From contig JBLJBH010000042.1 in the NCBI GenBank assembly GCA_047637875.1, positions 1 to 26,776 on the forward strand: DNA of 26,776 nt, in the 5' to 3' direction. The position numbers were made by a program, and so were the translations under genes. Shown here in pieces: positions 18,274 through 26,776 of the stretch. The stretch's first letter is position 1, and each line of letters opens with the position of its first letter. Source of the DNA: UBA7396 sp047637875. GTDB taxonomy: Bacteria > Patescibacteriota > Gracilibacteria > BD1-5 > UBA6164. The notes beneath the pieces were generated by a model. It was given only the letters and a program-made list of their open reading frames with translations, had not been told where the DNA came from and did not search any database.

Positions 18274-18510
18274 ATGCATACAACAAATACACAAAGAAAA
18301 AATTGAGATTGGATAGCCTTATATGCCAAACTCAGAAGAGAAGAAGAATTAATATGAAAAACTCACTATGAAACTCAACGTAAAATTAGTCTAGTTCTCT
18401 CACCAAAAATAAGAGAAAATTTAAAAATAAAATTAAAACAATTATATTCAGAAGCAGCTTTAGTAAAAGAAAAAATATTAGCATTAATTTCTTCAAATTC
18501 TTTGCATTAA
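18274..18510 (+). CDS. Hypothetical small basic helical protein
   Basis: 78 residues, starting MHTTNTQRKNGDWIALYAKLRREEEL. The sequence is rich in Lys, Arg, Glu and Leu and is probably mostly helical (ETQRKISLVLSPKIRENLKIKLKQL). No cysteines, membrane span or known motif. Two in-frame TGA codons read as Gly. It has its own intergenic space (86 bp upstream) and a strong terminator downstream, so it is a separate small transcription unit. Function unknown. Confidence 0.6.
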
Positions 18511-18513
18511 AAG

Positions 18514-18548
18514 AAAAAATACATATATTTATTTATATGTATTTTTTT
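18514..18548 (+). terminator. Terminator of the small basic protein gene
   Basis: AAAAAATACATATA (18514-18527), loop TTTATT, TATATGTATTTTTT (18534-18547), running into more T residues. Perfect 14-bp A/T-rich stem just after the stop codon. Confidence 0.75.
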
Positions 18549-18560
18549 ATTATTTTTATT

Positions 18561-19640
18561 ATGAAAAAACTAATTTTCTTACTTATTTTATGCATTCCAA
18601 GCGTAACTTTTGCAAATACTTATATAGAAAAAAAAGTGTGAGGTTACAAAATAAAAGTTATACAATACAATTTATCAAATCAAATTTATGATATAAAAAT
18701 CGTAAAAACTGATGATTCTACAAATTTATGAAATTTACTCAAACAAAATAACGCTATAACTTGAGTAAATTGAGTATTTTTTTGTCCAACTGATTATTCT
18801 TGGTGTAATACTACAAAAAGTTTTACTGATAACGAAAGATATATTGAATGAGAAAAATTCGCAACATATCTGACAACTTGAGATAGAGCAGTTTTTTGAT
18901 GGACAAAAGATAAAGTTCCATTTATTTATCAATCTGGAAAAATAAATATAGATGACGAAGATAAAATTTATTATTGACTTGGAAATTATCCACTTTTATT
19001 AAATGATTGAAAAAACATGTTAGAAGAATATTGGGATTTATGACTTATAGACACAAAAATGAAAGTAAAGTCAACAAGAAATTTTATATGTTCTGATGAA
19101 AAAAAAGAAAATATTTATTTTTGACTAGTTTATGACGCAAATATTGAGGAATTAACTCAAGTAATAAAAGAATTTTGATGTTTTGATGCACTAAACCTTG
19201 ATGCATGACTATCAACTGTATTTATGTATAATAATAGATATCTAGTTTGACCACAAAAAAGAGATATACTAGATGCTGTTGTTATAGAGAGAGTTTGACT
19301 TAATGTATTAGAAATTGAAGAAATTTGAAAAAATATTACAAAAATAATTATTTCTGATATAGAAAAAAGATGAAAAAATAATTTGTTAAGAAAAGAAAAA
19401 TTAATAGATAATTATATTTTAGCTTTTGATAACCTAAGAAAAAAGTTATATGAAAAATATTCTACAGATATTTATGAAAAAAATACTCTAGTTTGAGAGC
19501 TTGAAAAAGTTTGATATAAAATAGAAATAAATAATCTAAAAAGTCTGAAATTTATTACTCTTATAAATAACATAAACGAAAATATTAAAATTTTAAGAAA
19601 TGAAATAAGAGTAAAAATAAATGAAGAGAATTTATATTAA
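18561..19640 (+). CDS. Phosphodiester glycosidase-family protein (NAGPA/DUF2233 domain), exported
   Basis: 359 residues. MKKLIFLLILCIPSVTFA is a signal peptide. The domain that follows (about 25-250) matches the NAGPA/phosphodiester glycosidase fold: GVNGVFFCPTDYSWC (family iNGgfF), GLGNYPLLLNDGK, and the closing LNLDAGLSTVFMYNNRYLVGP...RDILDAVVIE (family LDGGgSs...ng...R.v.dal). Human NAGPA uncovers mannose 6-phosphate tags; bacterial members act on wall or exopolysaccharide phosphodiesters. The last 105 residues are long charged helices with no match, an unusual extension. Here the DGGGS motif reads DAGLS, so activity is not certain. The next gene starts 13 bp later. Confidence 0.75.
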
Positions 19641-19653
19641 TTAACTAAAAGAT

Positions 19654-20679
19654 ATGAACTACAAACAAAAATTAACCATAATATTTTTTATAATTATTTT
19701 TTCTGGAAGTTTTTATATTTCTTGATTTTTATCAATTCCAAGTTTGGTATTTTCACTAGCTTTTTATTCAATATTAACTTATATTTTATACTGATTGTAT
19801 AAAAAAATCATTGAAAAAAATTTTATTTTTTTATCAAAACAAAACTATAATTTATTTTTAAAAGATTTTTTATATAAAGTTTCAAGTTTAATTATTTTAC
19901 TTATTTTTATAATTTGATGATTTGCATTTTATCAAAATGATTTAAATCCCGCTAAAATGCCTATTTATACACTTTCAAATTGAGATAAAACTGTTGTTTT
20001 TCAAACTATGAGTCATATTTGAAGTTTAGATTTTTATAATAGTGTAAAAAATAATATTTCAAACTTAAAAAAAGAAGGTTATGTTTTATATTTTGAATGA
20101 GTAAGACCTGGAAGTGAAGAAAATCATAATAATTTCAATAAAGCTTTATGAGTGAAACTTGATGAAAAAACTTATGAAAATATGTCAAAACTTTACTGAC
20201 TTGTAAACCAAGATAATAAAATGTTTTTGTGACTTGAAAATAAATTAGATTACAATGTTGATATTTCTATTGATGAAGTAATGGAAAAGTATGGAAATAT
20301 AAAAAAAGCTTCTTGAATAGAAAATAGAAGTTACCAATCTCCTATTGATGCTTGAGAGCTAATTATAAACGAACTATCAAAATTAAGAGAAAATGAACTA
20401 AAAGTTTTAAGATATATAAACAAATCTTTTGTAAATATGATTGTAAAAAATGAAAAACTTCAAAAAGCTATACAAGACAATTTTGCAAATAAGGAACTTT
20501 TTGAAGTTATTTTACATGAAAGAAATAAAGTTATTGCTGATAAAATTATTAATTCAGAAGATAAACAAATCATAACAATTTATTGAATGCTTCATTTTGA
20601 TTGAGTTTTTGAAATATTAAAACAAAACGATATAAAATGGCAAATAAAAAAGATTGATTATTTATATTCAATACAATAA
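19654..20679 (+). CDS. TraB/GumN-like membrane protein
   Basis: 341 residues. Three hydrophobic spans occupy about residues 7-27, 29-48 and 75-92. The rest resembles the TraB/PrgY/GumN (Tiki-like) family: QTMSHIGSLDFYNSV in place of the first G-x-x-H motif, VLYFEGVRPGS with the conserved Glu, LHERNKVIADKI (E-R-N pair), and ITIYGMLHFDGVFEIL with the second G-x-x-H (GMLH). These residues form the putative metalloprotease centre of Tiki proteins. The first motif has M-S-H-I-G instead of the usual G-x-x-H, so catalysis is uncertain. It follows the NAGPA-like gene by 13 bp and is likely in the same operon. TraB-family members are linked to surface signalling; the role here is unknown. Confidence 0.6.
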
Positions 20680-20682
20680 TTT

Positions 20683-20710
20683 TTTGACTTTTAAACAAAA
20701 AAGCTATTAT
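20683..20710 (+). promoter_or_regulatory. Promoter of the zinc-ribbon membrane protein gene
   Basis: TTTGAC (20683-20688), a 16-bp spacer and TATTAT (20705-20710), 28 bp before the ATG at 20739. Same pattern as before thrS and groES. Confidence 0.5.
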
Positions 20711-20738
20711 TTAAATATTATATTTTAACTTAAATTAT

Positions 20739-21992
20739 ATGTTTAGTTATATAAAAATTTTTCTTTCAAATATGTTTGGTAAAAATACAACTATTTATGA
20801 AAAACCTCTAAATACTCTTTCAATTATATTAGTAATAGCTTTTGATATATTTTTGTTTTACAACATACTATCTTGATACAATTATCAAAAAGATTTAGTA
20901 GTTTCACCTTATGAAAAATATAGCTGTATAAATTATTTTTATGATAATGATAATTCTTTATTAAATCAAATTGGTTATTATTATCAAAATGATCAATTTG
21001 TTGGAATTGATATGTATTGAAATAAAGAAACTGTAAATTATGATTGAGATATATGTAAAACGCTAAATTCAAAAATAGAAAAAATTAAACAAACTCAAGA
21101 ATATATAAATTTTAAATCATCACTTGACTCTAAAGAAAGTGAAATATCAAGTTTAAATAGTCAAAAATATCAATATGAAAGCCAATATAACGATTTTTTA
21201 GAAGAATCAAAAGCTTGAATAATTGATGAAAATTCTAGACTTTCAGATATAAACAAAGAAAATGCTAGAAGAGATTATAACAACATAAAAGATCAAATAA
21301 ACTTAGCAAATTTAAAAAAAGATGAATTAGTTAATAATTTTTTAGCAACTAATAGTGATTTTAGAGATTTAAGTGATTATATAAATCAAAATAAAGAAAG
21401 TTTTTTAAAGAATTATGATAAAGAAATATTTTGGTATCCTGTAAAAATAACTGGATTTCAGACATTATTACTTTTACCACTTTTTTTAATATCATTATTC
21501 TTTTACAAATTCTTTTTAAGAAGACAAAATAAAATATTTACAATTTTATTTTCAAATCTAACTTTCATTACTTGAATATTTGTATTTGTATTATTTTTAA
21601 AAGTAGTTTATTTTATACTTCCAAAAAAATTCTTTGCTTCACTTATAGCTTTACTTAAGAGTTTATCACTTTGATTTTTATGGAATTATATTTTAGTAAT
21701 TATCTGAGTTTGAGTTTTTGGTTTTGTAATTTATTTATCTCAAAAATGAATTGATAAAATTCAAAAAATTAAAGAAGAACAAGAAAAACTAAGAATTGAG
21801 CAAAATAAGAAAAAAGTTCAAGTAGATAGATTTGGAAAATGATTATGTATTGAGTGTAATTCAAAATTACTTCCAGAAAGCAGATACTGTCAAGTATGTT
21901 GAGAAGATCAATACTACGTGTGTAATAAATGCAAAAATTTAATACCAAAAGTATTTGAGTATTGTAATAAATGTTGAAATAATAATAAATAA
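20739..21992 (+). CDS. Membrane protein with coiled coil and C-terminal double zinc ribbon
   Basis: 417 residues. One span lies near 28-45 (SIILVIAFDIFLFYNIL). An extended outside or inside segment of about 180 residues follows, with coiled-coil character at about 110-215 (KIEKIKQTQEYINF...EISSLNSQKYQYESQYNDFLEE). Three further spans lie between about 238 and 342. A charged helix (QKIKEEQEKLRIEQNKKKVQ) leads to a cytoplasmic tail with four CxxC knuckles: CIECNSKLLPESRYCQVCGE and CNKCKNLIPKVFEYCNKCG, a double zinc ribbon. No known family. The next gene starts 1 bp after its stop, so the two are coupled, which suggests a role in surface modification or its control. Confidence 0.65.
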
Positions 21993-21993
21993 A

Positions 21994-22995
21994 ATGAGAA
22001 TAACTTGGATAGATAATTTAAAAGGATTGTGAATGATTTTGATACTAGTATGACACAGCATGTTTCCGTTAGGAAACTTGCTTTTTTGATATATTTTTTC
22101 TTTTCATGTTGCGTTGTTTTTCTTTTTATCTTGATATTTATTTAACGAAGAAAAACATAAAAGTATAAAAAACTTTATAAAAGATAAAGCAAAAAGACTT
22201 TTGATTCCATATTTTGCTTTCAATATAATTTTTTATATTTTTATATTAATTACAAAAACAGAACATCATGATTTTTTTAGTATTTTAAAATGAACTTTAT
22301 TTGGAAGTTGGCTTAGATGAAATGAAGAAATATTTTTATTAAATGTTTCAACATGGTTTTTAATGGCTTTATTTTTCACTAGTATTTTTTATTTTTTATT
22401 AAATAGATTTATAAAAAATAAGAATTATAAAATTATCTTTTTGATAATATTATCAATAATCATTCATTATTTAAGTATAAACTTTAGAGATTTTAGACTT
22501 CCTTTTAGTTTAGAACCTGCATTAATGGCAACATTATTTTATTGAATATGACATATTTATAAACAAAAAATTTGAAAATTAATAGAAAAAATAAATTATA
22601 CATATTTAGTAATTTTACCTATTTTAATATTTATAAATTTAAATTTTTTAAGTTGAACTAATTTCTCTACCAACGAATATTGAGATAATTATTTAATATT
22701 TTTATTTAGTTCAATTTTATGAATTATTACTTGGATAATTATTGCAAAACTTATACCAAAAAACTCATTTTTAGATTTTTTTGGAAAAAACTCTATAATT
22801 ATTTTATGAATGGAGTTTTTAAAAACTCGGGTTTTATGAGTAATAGCTATGTTTTCTTACTGATATATAGTTTATGAAAGAAGTTATATTTCTTGAAGTA
22901 TACAAGTAATTTGAACTATTTTTATACTAATTCCAATAATATTTTTTATAAACAAATTTATACCTTTTATTTTATGAAATTTTAAATCTAAATAA
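21994..22995 (+). CDS. Acyltransferase 3 family membrane protein
   Basis: 333 residues. The acyltransferase-3 signature is clear at the N-terminus: RITWIDNLKGLGMILILVGHSMFP (key H in LVGHS), then FSFHVALFFFLSGYLFNEEKHKSIKNFIKDKAKRLLIPYFAFNIIF, with the R-x-x-x-P motif. About ten membrane spans follow. Such proteins move acetyl or other acyl groups onto surface polysaccharides, peptidoglycan or lipids. Many of its conserved glycines are TGA. It overlaps functionally with the neighbouring zinc-ribbon membrane protein (stop and start 1 bp apart). The target polymer is unknown. No terminator is seen before the groES promoter, which starts 2 bp after the stop codon. Confidence 0.88.
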
Positions 22996-22996
22996 A

Positions 22997-23024
22997 TTTG
23001 ACTTTTAAAATTAGCATATATAAT
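22997..23024 (+). promoter_or_regulatory. Promoter of groES-groEL
   Basis: TTTGAC (22997-23002), a 16-bp spacer and TATAAT (23019-23024). The -10 box lies inside the CIRCE-like operator, so repressor binding would block polymerase. Confidence 0.65.
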
Positions 23025-23037
23025 ATTTAAGTGCTAA
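23011..23037 (+). promoter_or_regulatory. CIRCE-like operator for HrcA upstream of groES
   Basis: TTAGCATAT, 9 bp (ATAATATTT), AAGTGCTAA. Consensus CIRCE is TTAGCACTC-N9-GAGTGCTAA. The right half matches 8 of 9 and the left half 6 of 9; the outer TTAGCA/TGCTAA are a perfect inverted repeat with the correct spacing. Position before groESL, overlapping the -10 box, is as in other bacteria where HrcA represses chaperone genes. hrcA itself is not in the window. Confidence 0.85.
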
Positions 23038-23075
23038 TTTATTTAGCAATATTTTATTTTTTTAACTTTTACTTT

Positions 23076-23351
23076 ATGAATATAAAGCCATTAGCTGATA
23101 GAATTCTACTGAAAGCAGTAGAAAAAGAAAATATAACAACTTCTGGAATTTACATACCAGAAGGAAGCAACAAAGAGCGTCCATACATATACGAAGTAGT
23201 AGCTGTATGAACAGGAAAAAAAGACAAAGAGATGAATGTGAAAGTTTGAGATAAAGTTTTAAGCTGACAATACTCATGAGATGACGTAAAAGTTGATGGA
23301 CAAGAATACAAAATAGTAGGAATTGATTATATTTTAGCTATTGTTGAGTAA
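23076..23351 (+). CDS. groES: Co-chaperonin GroES
   Basis: 91 residues, slightly shorter than the usual 94-97. GroES forms the seven-membered lid of the GroEL folding chamber in the cytoplasm. Typical features are MNIKPLADRILLKAVEKE, TSGIYIPEGSNKERPYIYEVVAVGTGK (the mobile loop region, with the hydrophobic GIYIP tripeptide that contacts GroEL), VGDKVLSGQYSGDDVKVDGQEYKIVGIDYILAIVE. Several glycines are TGA. It sits behind a CIRCE-like operator and ahead of groEL, separated by a 149-bp spacer that contains a GC-rich repeat. No Shine-Dalgarno sequence. Confidence 0.96.
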
Positions 23352-23369
23352 ATTTATATTATAAACTCT

Positions 23370-23475
23370 AATCCCCCGGTCTCCGACCACCCCCTTTGAA
23401 AAAGGGGGATGAAAAAATACAACCTTACTAATCTCCCTTTTGAGAAAGGCAAAGTACCCGCAAGGGGGAGGGATT
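23370..23475. repeat. GC-rich palindromic repeat in the groES-groEL spacer
   Basis: A strongly G+C-rich block in very AT-rich DNA. It starts AATCCCCCGG and ends GGGGGAGGGATT, forming an outer inverted repeat. Inside are a GGTC-TCC-GACC mini hairpin (23378-23388), a perfect CCCCCTTT-GAA-AAAGGGGG hairpin (23390-23408), and a second half (23440-23475) with CTCCCTTTTG opposite CAAGGGGGAG. Similar CCCCCTTT...AAAGGGGG repeats are, as I recall, dispersed in many bacterial genomes. It contains no ORF and would lie in the groESL message. Confidence 0.75.
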
Positions 23476-23500
23476 TATTTTAAAAACTAACTTTAAAAAT

Positions 23501-25153
23501 ATGTCAAAACAAATAAAATACTGAGATGAACTCAGAGCAAAAATGTTTGCTTGAATAGAAGTAGTTGCAAAAACTGTAACTTTAACTATGTGACCAAAAT
23601 GAAGAAATGTAATTTTAGATAAATGATACTGAATTCCTCAAGTGACTAATGACTGAGTGACAATTGCAAGAGAAATAGAACTTGAAGACAAATTTGAATC
23701 CCTATGAGCTGAACTTGTAAAAGAAGCTGCCAGTAAAACAAATGACTTGGCATGAGACGGAACTACAACTGCAACTCTATTAACTTATGCTCTAGCAAAA
23801 GAAGGTTTAAGAGAAATAAGAACTTGAATCAATGCAATTGAATTAAAAAATGGTATGAGAAAAGCTGGAAGTAAAGTAATAAAAGAACTTGATAAAATCT
23901 CTAAAAAAATTACCACTACTGATGAAATAGCTCAAGTTGCTTCTCTATCTGCTCAAGACTCAGAAGTTTGAGATATTATTGCAAAAGCTATGGAAAAAGT
24001 TTGAAATAATTGAGTAATTTCGGTTGAAGAAGGACAAACTTTTTGACTAGAACTTGAAGTAACTGAATGAATGGAATTCGACACTGGATATATTTCTCCA
24101 TATATGATTACGAATGGTGAAAAAATGACTGCTGAATTTCGTGACGCAAAAATACTTATTACAGACCAAAAAATCTCTTCAATGAAAGATTTACTTCCTC
24201 TTTTAGAACAACTTTTATGAGAATGAAGAAAAGATTTAGTAATTATTGCTGAAGATATTGACGGAGAAGCTTTAACTACAATTATCTTAAATAAATTAAA
24301 ATGAGTTTTAAATATTTTAGGTATAAAAGCTCCTTGATTTGGTGATAAGAAAAAAGAAATGTTGAAAGATATAGCTATTTTAACTGGAGCAAATATTATA
24401 ATGTCGGAACTTTGAATGAAATTAGAAAATGCTTCAATAAATGATTTATGAGGAGCTAAAAATGTGATTTCTGAAAAATGAAAAACTACAGTTATAGGTT
24501 GAGCTTGAGATCAAACTCAAATAAAAGCTAGAGTTTTTGAATTAAGAAAAGCAATTGAAAATACTGATTCAAAATACGATAAAGAGAAATTACAAGAAAG
24601 ACTTGCAAAACTTGATGGATGAGTTGCTGTTATAAAAGTTGGAGCCGCAAGCGAAGTAGAAATGAAAGAAAAGAAATTAAGAATCGAAGATGCTCTCAAT
24701 GCTACCAGAGCAGCAGTAGAAGAATGAGTTGTTGCCTGAGGTTGAGTAGCTTTACTAAAAGCTTCAAAAGTACTTGAAAATGTTGATTTTTGAAATATTG
24801 ACCAAAATATTGGTGCTAGAATTGTAAAAAATGCTTTAAGTTATCCTCTCAAACAAATAGTGGAAAATGCAGGAAAAGAACCTTCTGTTATAACAAATAA
24901 AGTTTTAGAAAATACTTCTGCAAATTTTGGATACGATGCTGCAAAAGATACTTATGTTGATATGATAGAATCTGGAATTATTGACCCTAAAAAAGTGGAA
25001 AGAGTAGCGCTTGAAGAAGCTATTAGTTTAGCTTGAATGTTTTTAACAACAGAAAGTTGAGTAGTAGAATTACCAAAAAAAGATTCAGGATGTTCTTGAG
25101 CTTGTCAAACTTGATGAGGTATATGAGGAATGCCTGGAATGGGAATGTATTAA
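23501..25153 (+). CDS. groEL: Chaperonin GroEL
   Basis: 550 residues, standard GroEL length. It forms the double-ring ATP-driven folding chamber. Matches run along the whole protein: TLTMGPKGRNVILDKGYGIPQVTNDGVTIAREIELEDKFESLGAELVKEAASKTNDLAGDGTTTATLL (ATP site including the DGTTT motif), EGMEFDTGYISPYM, APGFGDKKKEMLKDIAILTG, AASEVEMKEKKLRIEDALNATRAAVEEGVVAGGGVALL and VVELPKK. The C-terminus is the flexible Gly-Met tail (GGMPGMGMY) but preceded by an unusual CSGACQTGG segment with two Cys. About 35 glycines are encoded by TGA, including those in MGPKG and VVAGGG, which makes this the best proof of the recoded UGA. It is co-transcribed with groES. Confidence 0.98.
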
Positions 25154-25154
25154 A

Positions 25155-25189
25155 AAATAAAGTCTGAAAATTCAGACTTTATTTTTTTT
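25155..25189. terminator. Terminator of groEL, shared with the CYTH gene
   Basis: AAATAAAGTCTG (25155-25166) pairs with CAGACTTTATTT (25173-25184), followed by T residues. It overlaps the end of the convergent gene. Confidence 0.85.
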
Positions 25190-25724
25190 GATAATACTCT
25201 ACCAAACTTCTTGCTCACCAATCTTTTAAATCAGCTTCAAGAAATCAAAGCAGATGAGCCACTTCAACGATTACTTCCCTATTTATAGCTTCAATTTCAA
25301 GAAGTGTTGGTATTTGTAAGCCGTCTAAATCGCTATAATCATCCAGCACTATTTTTACTTCTCATTTTCCATCAGTAGTCAAATCAAGTAAATATTGAGT
25401 TCTTTCTTTTACCGAAAAAGAAATTTCTTTAAATCCGATAGCTTTGGCAAAATCAAGCGCTTCTTTGAAATCATATACTTCTTTTGGAGTTTCGTCTGCT
25501 TCTTTTACTCAACCAGTAGATGATATAATCTTTTTGGTTTCTTCCATAACTCTTGCTCACTCTTTTCTAATTCTGTATTTGTATCCAAGCTCATTTTCTA
25601 CCCAAACTGCGGTAAATTTTTGTTTATAAAATTCTAACACTCATCCAATTTTGACGATTTTTTTACTCATTTCTTCAAAATTAACTTCGATGATTTTTGA
25701 CTCCACCTCTTTATTGATTGCCAT
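25179..25724 (-). CDS. CYTH-domain protein (CyaB/thiamine triphosphatase-like)
   Basis: 181 residues. CYTH proteins fold as a beta-barrel tunnel and act on triphosphate substrates: class IV adenylate cyclase, thiamine triphosphatase or inorganic tripolyphosphatase. The N-terminal signature ExExK is present as EVESK (E6, E8, K10). Basic and acidic strand residues follow in family order: YKYRIRKEGARVMEETKK, SFSVKERTQYLL, GEVKIVLDDYSDLDGLQIPTLLEIEA (family D-x-x...fvEiE). The C-terminal LLGFLEADLKDWGARSLVEYY matches the closing helix of CyaB-type members. Substrate cannot be told from sequence. It is transcribed alone, divergent from the TrmB-type regulator. Confidence 0.85.
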
Positions 25725-25754
25725 ATTTTTTCTTTAAAAATTAAATACATAACT

Positions 25755-25783
25755 ATTGTATCAGAAAAAATAAAATTACACAA
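25755..25783 (-). promoter_or_regulatory. Promoter of the CYTH-domain gene
   Basis: On the minus strand TTGTGT (25783-25778), a 17-bp spacer and TACAAT (25760-25755), about 30 bp before the start codon at 25724. Confidence 0.4.
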
Positions 25784-25812
25784 GAAATAGAAAATATGTT
25801 ACAAAAATAATT

Positions 25813-25840
25813 TTGCATTTTTTAATATTTCTCTTACAAT
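25813..25840 (+). promoter_or_regulatory. Promoter of the TrmB-type regulator gene
   Basis: TTGCAT (25813-25818), a 16-bp spacer and TACAAT (25835-25840), 34 bp before the ATG at 25875. Confidence 0.45.
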
Positions 25841-25874
25841 CACGAAGAATAATATCTTTAAAAAATAGAACAAA

Positions 25875-26615
25875 ATGTTACAAAATAAAAACTTCCTCCC
25901 AATTCTAAAAGCCGTGTGACTCACTGAAAGCGATGCTAACATCTATCTTTCTCTAGTTGAAAATGGGCTCAGTGCACTTTCAGATATTGCTACACAAACA
26001 GGATATCATAGAATACAAATCTACAGAAGATTACCATTTTTACTCGAGTCAGGATTTCTTATTGAAGTAAAAAAAGGAAAAAGGAATTTTTACAAAGCGT
26101 GTCATCCTGAAAAAATCAACGAAATCTATGAAAGAAATTTTCAAAATAATAAAGCTATCATAGAAAGTCTCTCTCAAAAATATGAAAGTGCAGAGAAGAA
26201 AACCAATATCAGCTTTCAAACTGGACTCAAATGAATCCAAAATGTATATTATGATATCCTAAATTCTAGCAAAAAATGAGATACTTTTTTTCGTATTACC
26301 AGTGAAGTCGATGTGGATAAAATCAATGAGTATTATATTCCAAAAGATTATAGAGAAAAAAGAGACAAAAAACAAATCCAAAGATATATCATCATGACCG
26401 AAAAAACTGCGAACAAAAAGAAACCAAAACTCGAAAGAGAAGTAAAAATTATTGACGGTAAAAAAGAGAAATTTGATGATAATATCAGTTTTACAATTTA
26501 CTCAGATAAAATATCTTTTGTTGATTTTAACAAAGAAACTTCTATAATTATTGAAAGCAAAGAAATTGCTGATTTTCAAAGAAAAATATTTCAGCTTTTA
26601 TTTAAAAAACTCTAA
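25875..26615 (+). CDS. TrmB-family transcriptional regulator
   Basis: 246 residues. Residues about 8-75 form a winged helix-turn-helix of the TrmB type: ILKAVGLTESDANIYLSLVENGLSALSDIATQTGYHRIQIYRRLPFLLESGFLIEVKKGKRNFYKA (family LGLTEyEakvYlaLL...g...a.ela...gi.r..vY..L..L...Gli). A short linker helix (about 80-110) leads to a C-terminal part (120-246) resembling the phospholipase-D-like effector region of such regulators but without a clear HKD motif. TrmB-type proteins often sense sugars or other small molecules. The target is unknown; the divergent CYTH gene shares its promoter region and is one candidate. Fewer TGA codons than other genes, and slightly higher use of CTC and GAC. Confidence 0.75.
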
Positions 26616-26731
26616 TAAAAATAACAAATAATTCAAAGCAAGAACAGTATTTAAATACTCTAGATGTAAACAATTATCATTTATGAATAAATCAGATTAA
26701 AGATATTAAAAAAATTTGACTTTGTTATTTT

Positions 26732-26773
26732 AAAATAGAAATGTCACCCTTTTTGTAAAAATAGAAATGTCAC
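26732..26773. repeat. 16-bp direct repeat at the right edge
   Basis: AAAATAGAAATGTCAC occurs at 26732-26747 and again at 26758-26773, offset by 26 bp, with a T-rich spacer. It lies in the non-coding stretch after the TrmB-type gene (26616-26776), in which I see nothing else. Such tandem copies can be transposase-binding sites near the end of an IS or Tn element that would lie further right; regulator-binding sites are the alternative. Confidence 0.6.
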
Positions 26774-26776
26774 TTT

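Noticed and set aside
3509..25153. Very many in-frame TGA codons, which under the standard code would mean pseudogenes, frameshifts or selenoproteins.
   Set aside because: They fall at conserved glycines in every gene, no SECIS-type elements or real frameshifts are seen, and frames stay intact when TGA is Gly.
1..26776. CRISPR arrays, tRNA or rRNA genes.
   Set aside because: No regular repeat-spacer array and no cloverleaf or rRNA-like conserved sequence was seen on either strand.

Overview
The window comes from a bacterium that reads UGA as glycine (translation table 25). That code is known from the Patescibacteria lineages Absconditabacteria (SR1) and Gracilibacteria (BD1-5), and I cannot separate these two from this sequence. 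Every long gene runs through many in-frame TGA codons exactly where conserved glycines belong; groEL alone has about 35 by hand count. All gene ends are TAA or TAG. The DNA is very AT-rich. Most genes lack a Shine-Dalgarno sequence and start after an A/T-rich leader. Intergenic spaces are short, and convergent genes share bidirectional terminators.

Layout. 1-1142: alkylation-repair genes on the minus strand, an AlkD homologue cut off by what looks like the end of an IS3-type element, and a TfoX-N/MGMT fusion. 1146-1409: a small plus-strand membrane-protein gene with its own promoter, ribosome binding site and terminator, unlike its surroundings. 1401-5527: ligA (minus) carrying an in-frame palindromic element, then an SbcD-like phosphoesterase and a TatD hydrolase (plus). 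5556-9431: a four-gene minus operon with a PilT-type ATPase and a lytic transglycosylase, which suggests pilus and cell-wall functions. 9492-11469: thrS behind a complete threonine leader-peptide attenuator. 11513-12925: a small lipoprotein (minus) and a CorA-type transporter (plus). 13046-15683: an ECF sigma factor, a putative membrane anti-sigma factor and a small membrane protein. 15717-16713: YigZ-like protein and RecX (minus, overlapping). 16844-22995: a plus-strand run of envelope or secreted proteins: a Kazal-type protease inhibitor, a phosphodiester glycosidase, a TraB/GumN-like membrane protein, a membrane zinc-ribbon protein and an acyltransferase-3. 23011-25153: groES-groEL under a CIRCE-like operator, with a GC-rich repeat between the genes. 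25179-26615: a CYTH-domain protein (minus) and a TrmB-type regulator (plus). The right edge has a 16-bp direct repeat.

How it fits together. The window mixes housekeeping functions (DNA repair, chaperones, threonyl-tRNA charging) with surface functions expected of a small cell living attached to another bacterium (pilus motor, muralytic enzyme, secreted protease inhibitor, surface acylation). The most notable items are the thrS attenuator, in which a 17-residue peptide with seven Thr codons is followed by textbook 1:2, 2:3 and 3:4 pairings; the palindromic element translated as part of DNA ligase; and the IS-type end that truncates alkD. No tRNA, rRNA or CRISPR array was recognised. No stretch above 300 bases lacks a gene.
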